Translations under genes and position numbers: made by a program
From: Flaccisagitta enflata
Lineage: Eukaryota > Chaetognatha > Sagittoidea > Aphragmophora
Direction: 5' to 3'
DNA length: 64,000 bases
Assembly: GCA_965153355.1 (NCBI GenBank)
Contig: OZ231126.1
Coordinates: forward strand, 75,578,001 to 75,642,000
Shown here: positions 1 through 11,793 of the stretch, one piece after another
Position numbering within the stretch: the first letter of the stretch is position 1
Layout: each line of letters begins with the position of its first letter
The notes under the pieces: generated by a model
Database searches by the model: none
Seen by the model: only the letters and a program-made list of their open reading frames with translations
What the model was told of the DNA's origin: nothing

Positions 1-3000
1 AAAGGTGAAAGGCCCAAGGTTCTCCAACTTAGCATACAACTCTTGTCTTGCTTTTTTCCAGTAACGAGGGGTATTTTTGATTTGATCCAATACCATGTAT
101 GGATCATCAAGGGTGTAAATGCATGTGCCATCAGGCCTCATTTTTTCAAGCCCTCTTTGAAATGAAAGGTTAATGTTCCTATGAATTTGCTTCTGTTCAG
201 TGTGTGCTGCAGCCAAAAAAGTGAAAGCAGGGCAATTCCCAAACCTATCATCAACATTGAGAATTCGTTGACACCAATATTCTTGTTCTCCCAGCTTTAC
301 CTTTCTATCTTCGTCTTTCCCATTCCTGCCGTCAGGAAAGAGACAGGGAAATGATTTCACATCAACATTCTCTTCCTGCAGTATACTTTGTGGTATCTTG
401 CCTTGACCAGGCGCAACTTGGGTGACATCATTAACATTCTCCTCTATGGCTATTTCAGGGTGATTTTCACCAAAGCAAGTTGAGCGATTGTAATTAAATT
501 GGCTTTTTGCAATGACATCATTTTTCAAATACTCATTTTCTTCCTCTTCACAATCTTGAGTTTTGCTAGATTCATCAGGTTGTACAACATTTTGGGAGCT
601 TGTATCCAATTCCATCTCATTCATTTCTTTTTCATTACAGCTTTGAGAATTGATCTCAAGATCTGATAGATTAATATCTTCCTCTGGAAACAGTATTCTG
701 AATCCCTCTGGATCAGTTTTTTGGCATCTTTCTTTAAATTGTTTATCTTCAAGGATATTTTGGTAATAAGGGTTTTTTAGTTCTATAAAGGTACGTAAGG
801 CTTGCATCACATTACTCATGTTTATCAGTTGTTGTCTATGCACCCCTGGAAAGTTCAGTCTACGTTTCAGTTGTACAACAGTAAGGCTTGCATCTGTAGG
901 AGTTCTAGGCAATTTTGTTATTGTTTCTGCCACATCTGCTGTAGAAACGGGAACACTCACTGTTTTGTCTTTCATAGCACTCATTCTAGTCTTAGGTAGT
1001 AGAACTATCTTTTGAAATATTAGATTGAGGGCAATCAATTGCTGTTCAAGCTCACTCAGATTCAGCTCAGGATGATTCTTTCTATCAACGAGCTGCAAGT
1101 TGTTCTGATTTGACATGGGAGGCATGGCATTCCGCTCAAGATAATTTTTACAGGTGTAGCAGACATGATTGCTAGATAATTGCTCTGGATCCATCCCTTT
1201 TAGGCAGGGAAGAAAGATATTCCGTATTGGTATCGGCCCTATGAACTTTGCAAATGACTCTGGGTATTGCTTCTCATAACAGTCCTGCCATTCATCATCC
1301 AACTCTATGACTTGATTTTCATACAATTTTCGATGACAGCAGATACAAAAATATACACGGCCTTTGCGAATGGATGCATAGAACCCTTTTTTTCGCTTGA
1401 ATGCAGTATCTGAACTGTTCAATCTACTTTTTTGTTTGCTTATCTTTAGCTTTAGTCTATATTTTTCCACATCCTCTGCTATTTGTTTGGTTCTTTCATT
1501 TCGTTTTTCATTTTTTCTCTTTTCGTCATAAGCCTCTTTGTCTTCATCCATTTCTTTTTGCCTTTCATTTCGTTTTTCATTTTTTCTCTTTTCGTCATAA
1601 GCCTCTTTGTCTTCATCCATTTCCCTTTGCCTTTCATTTCGTTTTTCATTTTTTCTCTTTTTGTCATAAGCCTCTTTGTCTTCATCCATTTCTCTTTGCC
1701 TTTCATTTCGTCTTTCATTTTTTCTTTTTTCGTCATAAGCCTCTTTGTCTTCATCCATTTCTTTTTGCCTTTCATTTTGTTTTTCATTTTTTCTCTTTTC
1801 GTCATAAGCATCTTTGTCTTCATCCATTTCTTTTTGCCTTTCATTTCGTCTTTCATTTTTTCTCTTTTCGTCATAAGCCTCTTTGTCTTCATCCATTTCT
1901 TTTTGCCTTTCATTTCGTTTTTCTTGTTTCCTTTGCTCTTGATAACGACTTAAATCTTGTTCCATTTTATTATTGCGACATTTTCGCTGTCTTAATTTTG
2001 ATTTTTCCTTTTCTTCAAGATCATTTTCATGTTCCATTTTATTACTGCGACATTTTTGCTGCCTTAATTTTGATTTCTCTTTTTTTTCTAGTTCATTTTC
2101 ATGTTCCATTTTTTCCATGTCATAGTGGTTCTGACAATTTTCGCTACGCTTTAGATGAGAAAACAATAAAGTGAATGATTTATTGCATCCCTTGCATAGA
2201 ATCTTTTGCTTGCACTTTTCATCATTCTCCGTATCTAGAGATGACAATGACTCATTACTAGAATATGGCCGTTTGTTGTTTGATGTAGTTGGAAAATTTT
2301 TAGGTTCGTTTTGATTTGAGGGTTTTGCAAATGTCTGACTTTCTGTAGTGAATGCCTGTAGTTGTTGTGTGCATTTTTTTAATAAAATACCATAGCTTTG
2401 TTCAGAGCTGTTATCAAGAGGTGTTTTTTCCCTAGGAATTTTGTCATCTTCACAAAGATACCATTTGCCTCCACTTTTTAAATAAGCCCTGTTGTGACCA
2501 GCTTCTGCAGTGCCCATATGGGTTATTTGTCCAATAACCTCATATCTAATCTTATCAACTAGCACTTCAGAAGGAACCGTTACTGATGTCACATTCTTTA
2601 CTGTTCTTGCATCAATGCAATTCATTTGTAATAGCTGGATGATTAGATACTCTGGGAAATCAATGAGACAAAATTTTTCCATATATTGCAGTGTAGGCGA
2701 TTCGGAGGAGCTGTCATTGCAAAAGCTGCATCTTCTTCCATCCATTTGAATACTAGCCAAAAAGTGTTTTTTAACTAGATTGTCAAGATTAACAGGCATT
2801 TGTGATCTTGGCAATGATATCTTAAGAATTTTATCTGAACTTTCAACTGCTTGGGGAAATTGCTTACATGTTGGACATGGGGATGATTTACCATTTATGA
2901 AAAATCTGTATTGTAGTGATGTTTTAAAGCTGAAAAAAGTGTTTGGACAATTATCCAGCAAAAAATTGAGGAATTCCATAGTGTCATGTTGCTCCCCTGA

Positions 3001-3252
3001 ATTCAATGGTTTGTTTGTCACGGCTTCTAAATGATATCTTAAAGTTGAGGCACTAACCACCGATAAGGTTCCACATTTGGACAAAATTATATGAAGTGAA
3101 TCCAACAAAGGACTGACTGACCTCCAATTGATCAGCTCAGATACAAATTCCGGAACATGTCGTAACAGTTGAAGATTACTATTCAAGCTGCACATATTTC
3201 TATCACCACCACCATTTTTTAATAGAAGTGGAGGAAACATACAAGCCATCAT
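1..3252 (-). CDS. Helitron-type transposon protein with N-terminal USP (deubiquitinase) domain, partial at window edge
   Basis: This is one uninterrupted frame of 1,084 codons from an ATG at 3252 to position 1; I read all codons and found no stop. An in-frame stop lies upstream at 3394-3396 with no other ATG between, so 3252 is the preferred start, although an upstream exon is possible. Residues 13-36 match the USP Cys box, with N19 and C21 in NMCSLNSNLQLL. A GEQHDTMEFLNFLLD segment lies near residue 90, two CxxC pairs near 127 and 176 fit a USP finger, and AGHNRAYL (H253) with WYLCEDDKI (D269) forms the His/Asp box. Next come a CxxC-H-C finger (about 355-382), a charged 23-residue repeat array (about 444-590), a cysteine region like DUF6570 (about 634-820) and, from about 935, a Helitron_like_N domain (PGQGKIP, SFPCLFPDGRNG, NTPRYW, LENLGPF). 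In the family, HUH nickase and Pif1-type helicase domains follow, beyond this window. All domain calls are from motif recognition. Confidence 0.88.
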   Translation of the reverse strand, partial: MMACMFPPLLLKNGGGDRNMCSLNSNLQLLRHVPEFVSELINWRSVSPLLDSLHIILSKCGTLSVVSASTLRYHLEAVTNKPLNSGEQHDTMEFLNFLLDNCPNTFFSFKTSLQYRFFINGKSSPCPTCKQFPQAVESSDKILKISLPRSQMPVNLDNLVKKHFLASIQMDGRRCSFCNDSSSESPTLQYMEKFCLIDFPEYLIIQLLQMNCIDARTVKNVTSVTVPSEVLVDKIRYEVIGQITHMGTAEAGHNRAYLKSGGKWYLCEDDKIPREKTPLDNSSEQSYGILLKKCTQQLQAFTTESQTFAKPSNQNEPKNFPTTSNNKRPYSSNESLSSLDTENDEKCKQKILCKGCNKSFTLLFSHLKRSENCQNHYDMEKMEHENELEKKEKSKLRQQKCRSNKMEHENDLEEKEKSKLRQRKCRNNKMEQDLSRYQEQRKQEKRNERQKEMDEDKEAYDEKRKNERRNERQKEMDEDKDAYDEKRKNEKQNERQKEMDEDKEAYDEKRKNERRNERQREMDEDKEAYDKKRKNEKRNERQREMDEDKEAYDEKRKNEKRNERQKEMDEDKEAYDEKRKNEKRNERTKQIAEDVEKYRLKLKISKQKSRLNSSDTAFKRKKGFYASIRKGRVYFCICCHRKLYENQVIELDDEWQDCYEKQYPESFAKFIGPIPIRNIFLPCLKGMDPEQLSSNHVCYTCKNYLERNAMPPMSNQNNLQLVDRKNHPELNLSELEQQLIALNLIFQKIVLLPKTRMSAMKDKTVSVPVSTADVAETITKLPRTPTDASLTVVQLKRRLNFPGVHRQQLINMSNVMQALRTFIELKNPYYQNILEDKQFKERCQKTDPEGFRILFPEEDINLSDLEINSQSCNEKEMNEMELDTSSQNVVQPDESSKTQDCEEEENEYLKNDVIAKSQFNYNRSTCFGENHPEIAIEENVNDVTQVAPGQGKIPQSILQEENVDVKSFPCLFPDGRNGKDEDRKVKLGEQEYWCQRILNVDDRFGNCPAFTFLAAAHTEQKQIHRNINLSFQRGLEKMRPDGTCIYTLDDPYMVLDQIKNTPRYWKKARQELYAKLENLGPFTF
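1491..1920 (-). repeat. 69-bp in-frame repeat inside the Helitron protein
   Basis: Six copies of a 69-bp unit (23 codons) are visible, the shared CATAAGC landmark falling at 1527, 1596, 1665, 1734, 1803 and 1872. On the minus strand each unit encodes a charged helical segment, core EMDEDKEAYDEKRKNEK. Because the period is a multiple of three, copy number can change without breaking the frame. Charged Arg/Glu/Lys repeats ahead of DUF6570-like regions are common in such transposon proteins. Confidence 0.9.
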
Positions 3253-3253
3253 G

Positions 3254-3868
<615 letters not shown>

Positions 3869-3917
<49 letters not shown>
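3869..3917. repeat. (GA)n microsatellite
   Basis: About 24 GA units within a purine-rich stretch. Confidence 0.95.
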
Positions 3918-3919
<2 letters not shown>

Positions 3920-4132
3920 TTTTGCTAGCTAGCGCTCCTAGTCCTAATCGGTTTTTTTTTTTTGAGCGACCTTCAATGTTATATAATTTGATAAGTATCT
4001 ATGATACTAACATGATTATGACAATGATGAGAATAACGACGATGATCGTGAAAATGTTACGATGGGGAACTACACAATGATAAAAATGAGAATAGCAACA
4101 ACAGAGACGACGTCGAAGACGAGGACGACGAG

Positions 4133-4159
4133 AATGATTATGATGATGACGATGACGAT

Positions 4160-4197
<38 letters not shown>

Positions 4198-4204
4198 CGA
4201 TGAC

Positions 4205-4243
<39 letters not shown>

Positions 4244-4245
4244 AT
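4133..4245. repeat. (GAT/GAC)n trinucleotide tract
   Basis: Imperfect GAC/GAT triplets grade into a pure GAT run at the right edge. The open frames across it are homopolymeric and are not taken as genes. Confidence 0.93.
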
Positions 4246-4255
4246 AATGATGATG

Positions 4256-4385
4256 AAAAACCATTTTAAGTGATGTTTTACTGTTTCTTGATATTTTCAA
4301 CTCGAGCGTGACGTGACCGACCAACCGACCAACCGACCGACCGACAGACAGAGCCTCTCATAGAGGTGCTATGGCGCACCTAAAA
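4256..4385 (+). mobile_element. THE-B hairpin end (distal end not found)
   Basis: A GAGCGTGAC lead-in, a (GACC/AACC)n tetranucleotide run, the block GAGCCTCTCATAG and then the hairpin AGGTGCTATGGCGCACCT at 4364-4381 followed by AAAAA. The stem is 6 bp. No AACAAGGCC terminus could be placed to the left, so the copy is truncated or interrupted by the GAT tract. Strand here means the hairpin is at the 3' end. Confidence 0.7.
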
Positions 4386-4612
4386 ACCAGTAGCATAAAA
4401 AGGGAAAATTTTTCTTCTTTTGGCTTGTTTCTAAAGACGGCCCATGGAGTCATTGAAGCCCAATGTGAATATGTGATGCATAAACCCGACGCGCGGCTCA
4501 TAAGCCAAGTGGAATGAAGTTCAGAAATGAAACGATAAAAGAGAAAATAAATTTCTCTGTCATGCACCTATTGGCCTACTTGAGCGTGTTCAAATGACCC
4601 ATGCCTCCCCTA
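4386..4612. other. Unassigned sequence with a degenerate THE scrap
   Basis: The only recognisable piece is GCACCTATTGGCCTACTTG near 4563, which resembles the distal end of the THE-C elements. Nothing else is supported. Confidence 0.35.
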
Positions 4613-4613
4613 A

Positions 4614-4857
<244 letters not shown>

Positions 4858-4906
4858 CTTAAATGCACGTTTTTACACTTTCCAACTAAAGACTTTAAAG
4901 TATCAT

Positions 4907-5158
4907 CGGCGGGCGGACGGACGGACATATGGGACAATGGACAGATGGAGAGACGCACTGATTGTGTATGGACGGAAGGACGGATGGACGGATGGGCGAA
5001 CAATCAGATGAACGGATGGAAAGACAAACAGAGGGACAGATAGACAGACAGACAGACAGACAGACACACAGGCAGACAGACAGACAGACAGACAGACAGA
5101 CGGACAGACGGATGGACTAACGGACAGACAGACGGACGGATTGACCGACAGACGATTA
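4907..5158. repeat. (GACA/GGAC)n tetranucleotide tract
   Basis: Degenerate GGAC and GACA tetramers, the same kind that form the core of the THE elements. No hairpin end was found, so it may be an isolated core or a separate microsatellite. Confidence 0.8.
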
Positions 5159-5401
5159 AAGCCGGCTTCCACATCTCAGGTTAAAGGCGTACATACAAAC
5201 AGGGTCAACTGACAACGGAATGACTAATTGCCGGTCAGAGGTTATCCGAGGTCAAAAGGCTTCAGTCAGTCAGCGTCGGCCCGGCAAAGTCAAAGAGAAA
5301 ATTGAGGAGCTCAGTTCACAAAGGTCAAAGGTGATGAAGGCATAGGGACACAAGGGAAGGGAGTGTTTAGGGGAATATGTGAGGAATGTGGTGGGGTGTT
5401 A

Positions 5402-5901
5402 CACTTATTTTTTTTTATAAGAACCAAGTTTATAAGAACGTTAGGCTTCAAATCGTCAAAAATTTAAGAACATGCTAAGAACATTGGAAGGCTTCATTTC
5501 TTGAAAAAATTAAGAACATTAGGCTTGAAATCTTAAAAATCTAAGAACATTTTTTTTTTCTGTTTTTTTTTTTAATCAATTGTTCTTTGTAAATGGACAG
5601 ACTCCATATCTTTTCTGTTCAGCAAATCATGTCTCACTTTATATAGCATATGTTTTTCTACTTTCAATGATCTTAATTCATTTAAAATGTTTAAATCTAC
5701 TTCTTTATTGTTTCATTGACATTTTCCTTCATTTTCTCCTTAATGACCAACTTAAAACTAATTAAGAACGTTCTTAATTGAAGGCTAAAAAATGCGTTTG
5801 AATTAAGAACAATTTAAGAACGTTCAAGCCTTGAAACTGCTGAAAATTTAAGAACATTGAAGGCTTGCTCAAAAAATGACGTTCTTATAAAAAAAAAAGT
5901 G
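5402..5901. mobile_element. TA-flanked palindromic MITE with TTAAGAAC repeats
   Basis: Left terminus CACTTATTTTTTTTTATAAG and right terminus CTTATAAAAAAAAAAGTG are inverted repeats, each flanked by TA, as expected of Tc1/mariner-type target duplication. The interior carries repeats of TTAAGAACATTGAAGGCTT in both orientations, so much of the 500 bp can fold back. No transposase is encoded. Confidence 0.7.
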
Positions 5902-5903
5902 TA

Positions 5904-6170
5904 AAGGGTGAAAGGGAAAATAGAGGAGCAGGGCGCTCATTGCCGAATCCTCAGCTGATAATGAGGGCAGTATGCTTCCAAACCACGCAGAATTGGATTT
6001 GTGTGATCTTAAAACCTAACTACCCATTCTAATTTGAGTGGTTTCTGAATGAATCTTAAGAAAGAAATATTTCTTAGGCTTAATTTAGACTTTATTTGCA
6101 TCAATCTTCCTCTTTTTTGATGTTATCTTTTAAGACAATCTACCATTGTAAATATTTGAAAATCTTAGAT
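5904..6170. other. Unassigned AT-rich sequence
   Basis: No gene or repeat recognised between the palindromic MITE and the next THE element. Confidence 0.4.
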
Positions 6171-6360
6171 AACAAGGCCGGATACACGGCTACCGAAGTC
6201 GCGTGCGGGTGGGCAGGGGCCATTTTTGAGGTCACCAGACCATTTGGGCAAGAGCATTGAGGTCAAAGAAATAAAATCATAAAAAAAGTAAAGTGTGACG
6301 GACCAACCGATCGACCGACGGACAAAGCGGGTTGTAGAGTCGCATGCACGCGACTAACAA
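6171..6360 (+). mobile_element. THE-A, short complete copy
   Basis: It starts AACAAGGCCGGATACACGG, carries the distal motif AGTCGCGTGC, then a GGGTGGGCAGGGGC block, a short (GACC)n tract, GGACAAAGCGGGTTGTAG and the hairpin AGTCGCATGCACGCGACT at 6338-6355. The inner arm has mutated (one C-A mismatch), but the outer arm plus loop GCACGCGACT still matches the distal motif 10 of 10. There is no obvious target duplication. Confidence 0.85.
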
Positions 6361-7133
<773 letters not shown>

Positions 7134-7662
7134 TTTTTAGTCGCGTGCTACGCGACTCTACACCCCGCTTTGTCCGTCGGTTGGTTGGTCGGTCGGTCGG
7201 TCGGTTGGTCACACTTTACTTTTTTTATTCGTTTTATTCCTACTAACTGATTTTAAGTCAATTAGGTCATTTAAAGTCAAATTAGATCATTTTAAGACAT
7301 TTTAGGTCATTTAAAGTCAGTTTAAGTCAATTCAAGTCATTTGAGTTATTTTAATAGTTTTCATCATTTTAGTGATTTTAGGTCAATTTAAGTCAGTTTA
7401 GGTCAGTTAAGTTCAATTTAAGTCATTCTAGGTCAATTAGAGTCATTTAAAGTCATTTTAAGTCATTTTAAGTCAATTTAAGTCATTTTAGTCACTAAGT
7501 CATTTTAGTCATTTTAGGTCAATTCAAGTCATTTTAGGTCATTTTAAATCATTTTAAGTCACCTTATATCAATTAAATTCAATGAAAGTCATTTTAGTTA
7601 TGCGGTTATGTAATAAAGTAATTATTTAAGTCTCGCACGCGACTTATAGGTGTTGGCCTTGT
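7134..7662 (-). mobile_element. THE-A with (AAGTCATTTT)n minisatellite
   Basis: The left end is T5 plus the hairpin AGTCGCGTGCTACGCGACT (7139-7157, one inserted base), followed by CCGCTTTGTCCGTC and a (GGTT/GGTC)n core. From about 7245 to 7600 lies a degenerate 9-12-bp minisatellite built on AAGTCATTTT/TTAGGTCA. The distal end reads GCACGCGACTTATAGG then TGTTGGCCTTGTT. The distal motif matches the outer hairpin arm 10 of 10. Confidence 0.85.
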
Positions 7663-7905
7663 TGGCAGAGCCAGTCGGGCTCTCTCCGCCCAATTTTACC
7701 GAGCCCGACGGATAAACAGTGAGCCTGACAAAAAATAATCATTTCTGTCCATTTTCTAATCATGTGAGCCTACATCATAGCACTGGTATATGACAATGGC
7801 TTTTTTCTGTCTCTATAAACAGAAATACTGCGGTATCAAAGAGAAAATCAGTATATCTGAACTTCCTTCTACAATCAACCTAAGACATATTTACATTACA
7901 TTTGA

Positions 7906-8066
7906 AAAAACAAGGCTGGATTCACATTTACCCAAGTTCTGTGCGGGTGGATAGGGGCAGCGGCAAGGCTTATCGAGTAATTGGGCAGAGGCAGTGATAC
8001 TAAAACGTCCCGAATATGCCAAAATAGACTGACTAACCAACAAATACACCAACTAACTCAGTGCGA
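7906..8066 (+). mobile_element. Degenerate THE copy, distal part
   Basis: AAACAAGGCTGGATTCACA and GTGCGGGTGGATAGGGGCAG are mutated versions of the THE distal end, followed by ATTGGGCAGAGGCAGTGA and a few AACC-type tetramers. The hairpin end is lost. Confidence 0.5.
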
Positions 8067-8104
8067 GTGGGGAATTGTATCACGCTACTAAAAGATGCTT
8101 AGCG

Positions 8105-8271
8105 TTTTTAGTTGCGGACTAGCGACTCTATAAGAGGCTTTGTCCATCCGTCCGTCGGTTGGTTGGTTGGTTGGTTGGTCCGTCACGCTCCAGTCGAAAA
8201 GTGGGAAAACACGCATTTCCGCCCCTGCCCACCCGTCCGCGACTGGTATTGGCCATGTATCTGGCCTTGTT
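8105..8271 (-). mobile_element. THE-E, short complete copy
   Basis: T5 plus hairpin AGTTGCGGACTAGCGACT (8110-8127), then CTATAAGAGGCTTTGTCC, a (GGTT)n core, a TTTCCGCCCCTGCCCACCC block and the distal motif GTCCGCGACT before a TGTATCTGGCCTTGTT end. The outer arm plus loop AGTTGCGGAC pairs with the distal motif at 9 of 10 positions. Confidence 0.85.
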
Positions 8272-8714
8272 ATCTATTAGCTGTTCATATATCATGAGAG
8301 AGTCAGTTGAGGAAATGCATTAGATTTTTAACTTTTGAGTAACTTCCAACTCGCAAACAGATAATGTGCTCATTTCAAATTTTACTAAAAATGTCAAATC
8401 TACCAAATCCACCAAATCAGAGAAAGCCCACCAGGTTCAGAGCCAGTAAAAAGAGAGCCCGACAGCAAAACAGAGAGCCACGGGCTCGTGGGCTCGCTGA
8501 AAAAAAAGGCCTGGTCACATGAGTGAGAGGGGAATAGGGAAGTATCAGAGAATGGGCTCCCTCCATAGGGGTCAGGAAAGTCTAGTTATTGACTTATCTA
8601 CTAAAATAAGAATTCCCAGTTTAGTACAGTAACATATGTTTACACAAAAATGCAGAAAGGAAAACGAGGAAAATATTATGAAAAGAATTGATGCTCCTAT
8701 CTGATTCCCTTTCT
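8272..8714. other. Unassigned sequence
   Basis: No gene or element recognised apart from GAGCC-rich short repeats near 8440-8500. Confidence 0.4.
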
Positions 8715-9271
8715 ATATGATTCATCTCGTTTGCAACATTTGATGAGGACATAACTCCTAAAATGATAAAGATAATCAAATTCTGAAAAAAATCTCTGAA
8801 AGATGAATGTCTTGCAATTTCTTATGAATGATTTCAAAGATTTTTTCAAAGAAAATGACCCTTTTCTCACATGCATATTGAAAATTTTGGTATTCAAAAC
8901 TTACCATTTGGTCATGCTCTCAGCTAAACTGATCTTTATCAGCTCTTTATCATTTCTGAACATTGGAGTTATTGACATCATATTTGCTCAAGATTAATGA
9001 TGTTTAATACATTTCTTAGAAACAAAGAGAGAAAAATGGTGTTTTTGCATAATTTTTTGGGAAAAAAGTGGGAAAATATGTGTTTTTTTGCAAAAATTAC
9101 ATTAATGCTGTTTATATTTCAATAGCATCAGATTTTGATCAAAAATCTTTAAAAATTGTTCATAAGAAATTGCAATACATTCATCTTTCAGAAATATTTT
9201 TCAGAAAATGATTATCTTTATTACTTCAGAAGTTACATCCTCATCAAATGTTGCAAACGAGATGAATCATA
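8715..9271. repeat. Long imperfect inverted repeat (fold-back)
   Basis: An arm of about 130 bp (8715-8848, starting TATGATTCATCTCGTTTGCA) recurs inverted at 9141-9271 (ending GCAAACGAGATGAATCATA), separated by about 290 bp of AT-rich sequence. It looks like a non-autonomous palindromic DNA element, but clean termini and target duplication were not found. Short open frames inside are chance. Confidence 0.75.
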
Positions 9272-9281
9272 CAGTAGTAAA

Positions 9282-9282
<1 letters not shown>

Positions 9283-9326
<44 letters not shown>
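9283..9326. repeat. (CT)n microsatellite
   Basis: About 22 CT units. Confidence 0.95.
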
Positions 9327-9329
<3 letters not shown>

Positions 9330-9663
9330 CACTAGATAAGTGGTTCAATTAGCCCATCCTTCACGAGTATCCAGTTTCAAGGTGATGTTTATTTAGGTTT
9401 CGATGAGCTAATGGTCCAAATGTAGGGATAGAAACGTAGCTTCAATTACATGAGACGCAAGCAAAAAATCCATGTCGAAATTTTTGATATTGGGATCCAA
9501 AGCGTTTCAAGGGATAAATACATCGCAATATTGATAAAATCTAATGAAATTGAATCATATTTTACCAATATAACACTACAGTAAGTTTTTTTCCCCACGA
9601 AAATTGTGCGAAAATTCTCATAGATGAAAGGCCCCCAAAGAAAAGATTACTGTGACTAAACTA
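9327..9663. other. Unassigned sequence
   Basis: No supported feature. Confidence 0.4.
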
Positions 9664-9740
9664 GGCCCGTCTTAGCAAAGCCGAGTTAGGTGAATTATCT
9701 CCAGACCATGGTGAGTTCAAATCTCTTTTCATATCCGTTC
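9664..9740 (+). mobile_element. Possible tRNA-derived SINE head
   Basis: TAGCAAAGCCG fits the polymerase III A box TRGCNNARNNG, and GTTCAAATC, about 31 bp further on, fits the B box GWTCRANNC at tRNA-like spacing. A related segment at 21488-21530 shares GCCGAGTTA and GAGACCAT. I could not fold a complete cloverleaf or define the element's end. Confidence 0.35.
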
Positions 9741-9914
9741 CACGACCGCGCCCTGAGACGCCATAAAAAAAAGAACCCGCATATGATTTTGAACAATTGT
9801 ATTAATCATCTTAAAAGCATGGGCTAACTTTTGAACGCCTTGACCAATTTTCTTCATATTTAGAGGGAAGTTGTACTAGGGTAAGCCATTTTACATCCTA
9901 TGCGTATGTTATAA

Positions 9915-10690
9915 TCCGACCCACCCAACCGGCCCAACCAGCCTACCAACCAAAAAGTGAAAAACGTGTGCAACTCTGCCATTTTTCAACCAATGTGGTT
10001 GAAATTTGGTATGGAGTCTCTAAATAGAAGGACTCAACATGTGTATGTGATTTATGTGCATTTGAGCATGCTTACTGGCCAAACCGGCCTACCACCCAAC
10101 CAGCCTAACGGCCAAAAAATGAAAAACAAGCATAACTTCGGCATTTTTCAACCGTTTTGGTTGAAATTTTGTATGGAGTCTCTGAATAGAAGACCTCAAC
10201 ATGTGTATGTGATTTATATACATTTGAGCGTGCTAACTGGCCAAACCGGCTTATAACCCAACCAGCTTACCAGCCTAACAGTAAAAAATATGCATATCAT
10301 AGGCATTTTTCAACCAATTTGTTTGAAATTTGGTATGGAGTCTCTCAATAGAAGGACTCAACATGTGTATGTGATTTACATGCATTTGAGCATGCTAAAT
10401 GGCCAAACCGGCCTATCAGCTAACCAGCCTGATAGCCAAAAAGTGAAAAACGTGCAAAACTTTGGCATTTTCCAACCGATTTGGTTGAAATTTGGTATGG
10501 AGTCTCTAAATGGAAGGACTTAACATGTGCATGTGATTTAGATGCATTTGAGCAAGATAACTGGCCAAACTAGCGTAACACCCAAACAGCCTACCAGCCT
10601 ATATGTGAAAAACTCGCATAACTTTGACGTTTTTCAACCAATTTGGTTGAAACTTGGTATGGAGTCTCTAAATAAAAGAACATTGCTATT
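9915..10690. repeat. 162-bp tandem repeat, about 4.7 copies
   Basis: Equivalent landmarks fall near 9959, 10121, 10281, 10444 and 10605, a period of 160-163 bp. Shared text includes TGGTATGGAGTCTCT, CAACATGTGTATGTGATT and GGCCAAACCGGCCTA. Open frames across it contain the repeat translated and no recognisable domain. Confidence 0.92.
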
Positions 10691-10800
10691 TCCATTTGGT
10701 GATGCCATTTAGAATCACTGTTTGGCGTCGCCATTTGGCATCGCCGTTTGGCGTCACCATTTGGCATTGCCGTTATGCATCGCCGTTTGACTATCTGGCG
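10690..10800. repeat. Short tandem array of CGCCATTTGGC-type units
   Basis: About six degenerate 15-16-bp units alternating CGCCATTTGGCAT and CGCCGTTTGGCGT. Confidence 0.8.
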
Positions 10801-11334
10801 TGGACCCTTATCCTTTTCAGATTTTTTTTTTGCGATTGGGCTTTTTCCCAGTATTTGTATTTGCATCGCTGTTTTATGTTTTTTTTTAAATGAAAATGCC
10901 TAAAATCTCATTTTAAATGAAAGAATTGTGCAGTTAACCTTTTTCACCAATTAAAAAATGTATTTTTGGTTTTTTCCAGTAAATCCCGTTTATAAGTTAG
11001 CTCATAGAAAGAGAAGAAGTAAACAAGAAAAAGTAGGCAGAAACGCCCAATAGGGAGAAAGCACAATGTTATGGTCACAATGACACAAAATACAATGAAA
11101 TATTTGTCACAAGGTATCAAATGAAAGCCCTTGCAATACTGAATCGATCCGTACCGATTATAGGGGGTTTGGAGAAAAAAATTTTTTTTCGTTTACTTCT
11201 CTACCAAATGCATTTGAAAGTTGCACTAGTCATGGTTTTCTTGTCTCTGGGTACATCTTTTGGATACTTTTCGGGAGTGAGATTTGGGTGCATGAGAAAT
11301 GAAGGTAACGAAAAACAGACCTGAGTGAGTAGTG
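10801..11334. other. Unassigned sequence
   Basis: No gene, RNA or element recognised. Confidence 0.4.
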
Positions 11335-11342
11335 TGTGTACA

Positions 11343-11429
<87 letters not shown>

Positions 11430-11510
11430 GAGAAGAGAGAGACAGAGAGCAGAGAAGAAGAGAGACAGAGAGAGACAGAAAGAGAGAGAGGAGACAGAAA
11501 GAGATATAGA
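11335..11510. repeat. (GT)n followed by (GA)n microsatellite
   Basis: A short GT run (to about 11363) abuts a GA run (to about 11421) that decays into imperfect GAGA/GACA repeats. Confidence 0.95.
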
Positions 11511-11793
11511 TGGAGACAGACAGGGGCAGAATGAACAAACATGAGAGACATGTAGAAAGATGGAAGGCCCAGTCTTTTACCCTCTCAAAATATCCCCCCC
11601 CCCTTCTCCCACTCTTATTTCAATTTCTTGTCATCTTTCCAAACTTTTTTTCTTAATGCATTTCCTTTTTATTTGAAAAAAAAGGGGAAAAATCAAAATC
11701 CCGGAAATTCTTTTGAATAAGGAAGAGGAAAAGGAGAAGAAGAAAGGAGGAGGAAAACTAGGACACGATCTTAAATTATAATTGAGAAGAAAA
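11511..11793. other. Unassigned sequence
   Basis: No supported feature apart from a C-run near 11596. Confidence 0.4.
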
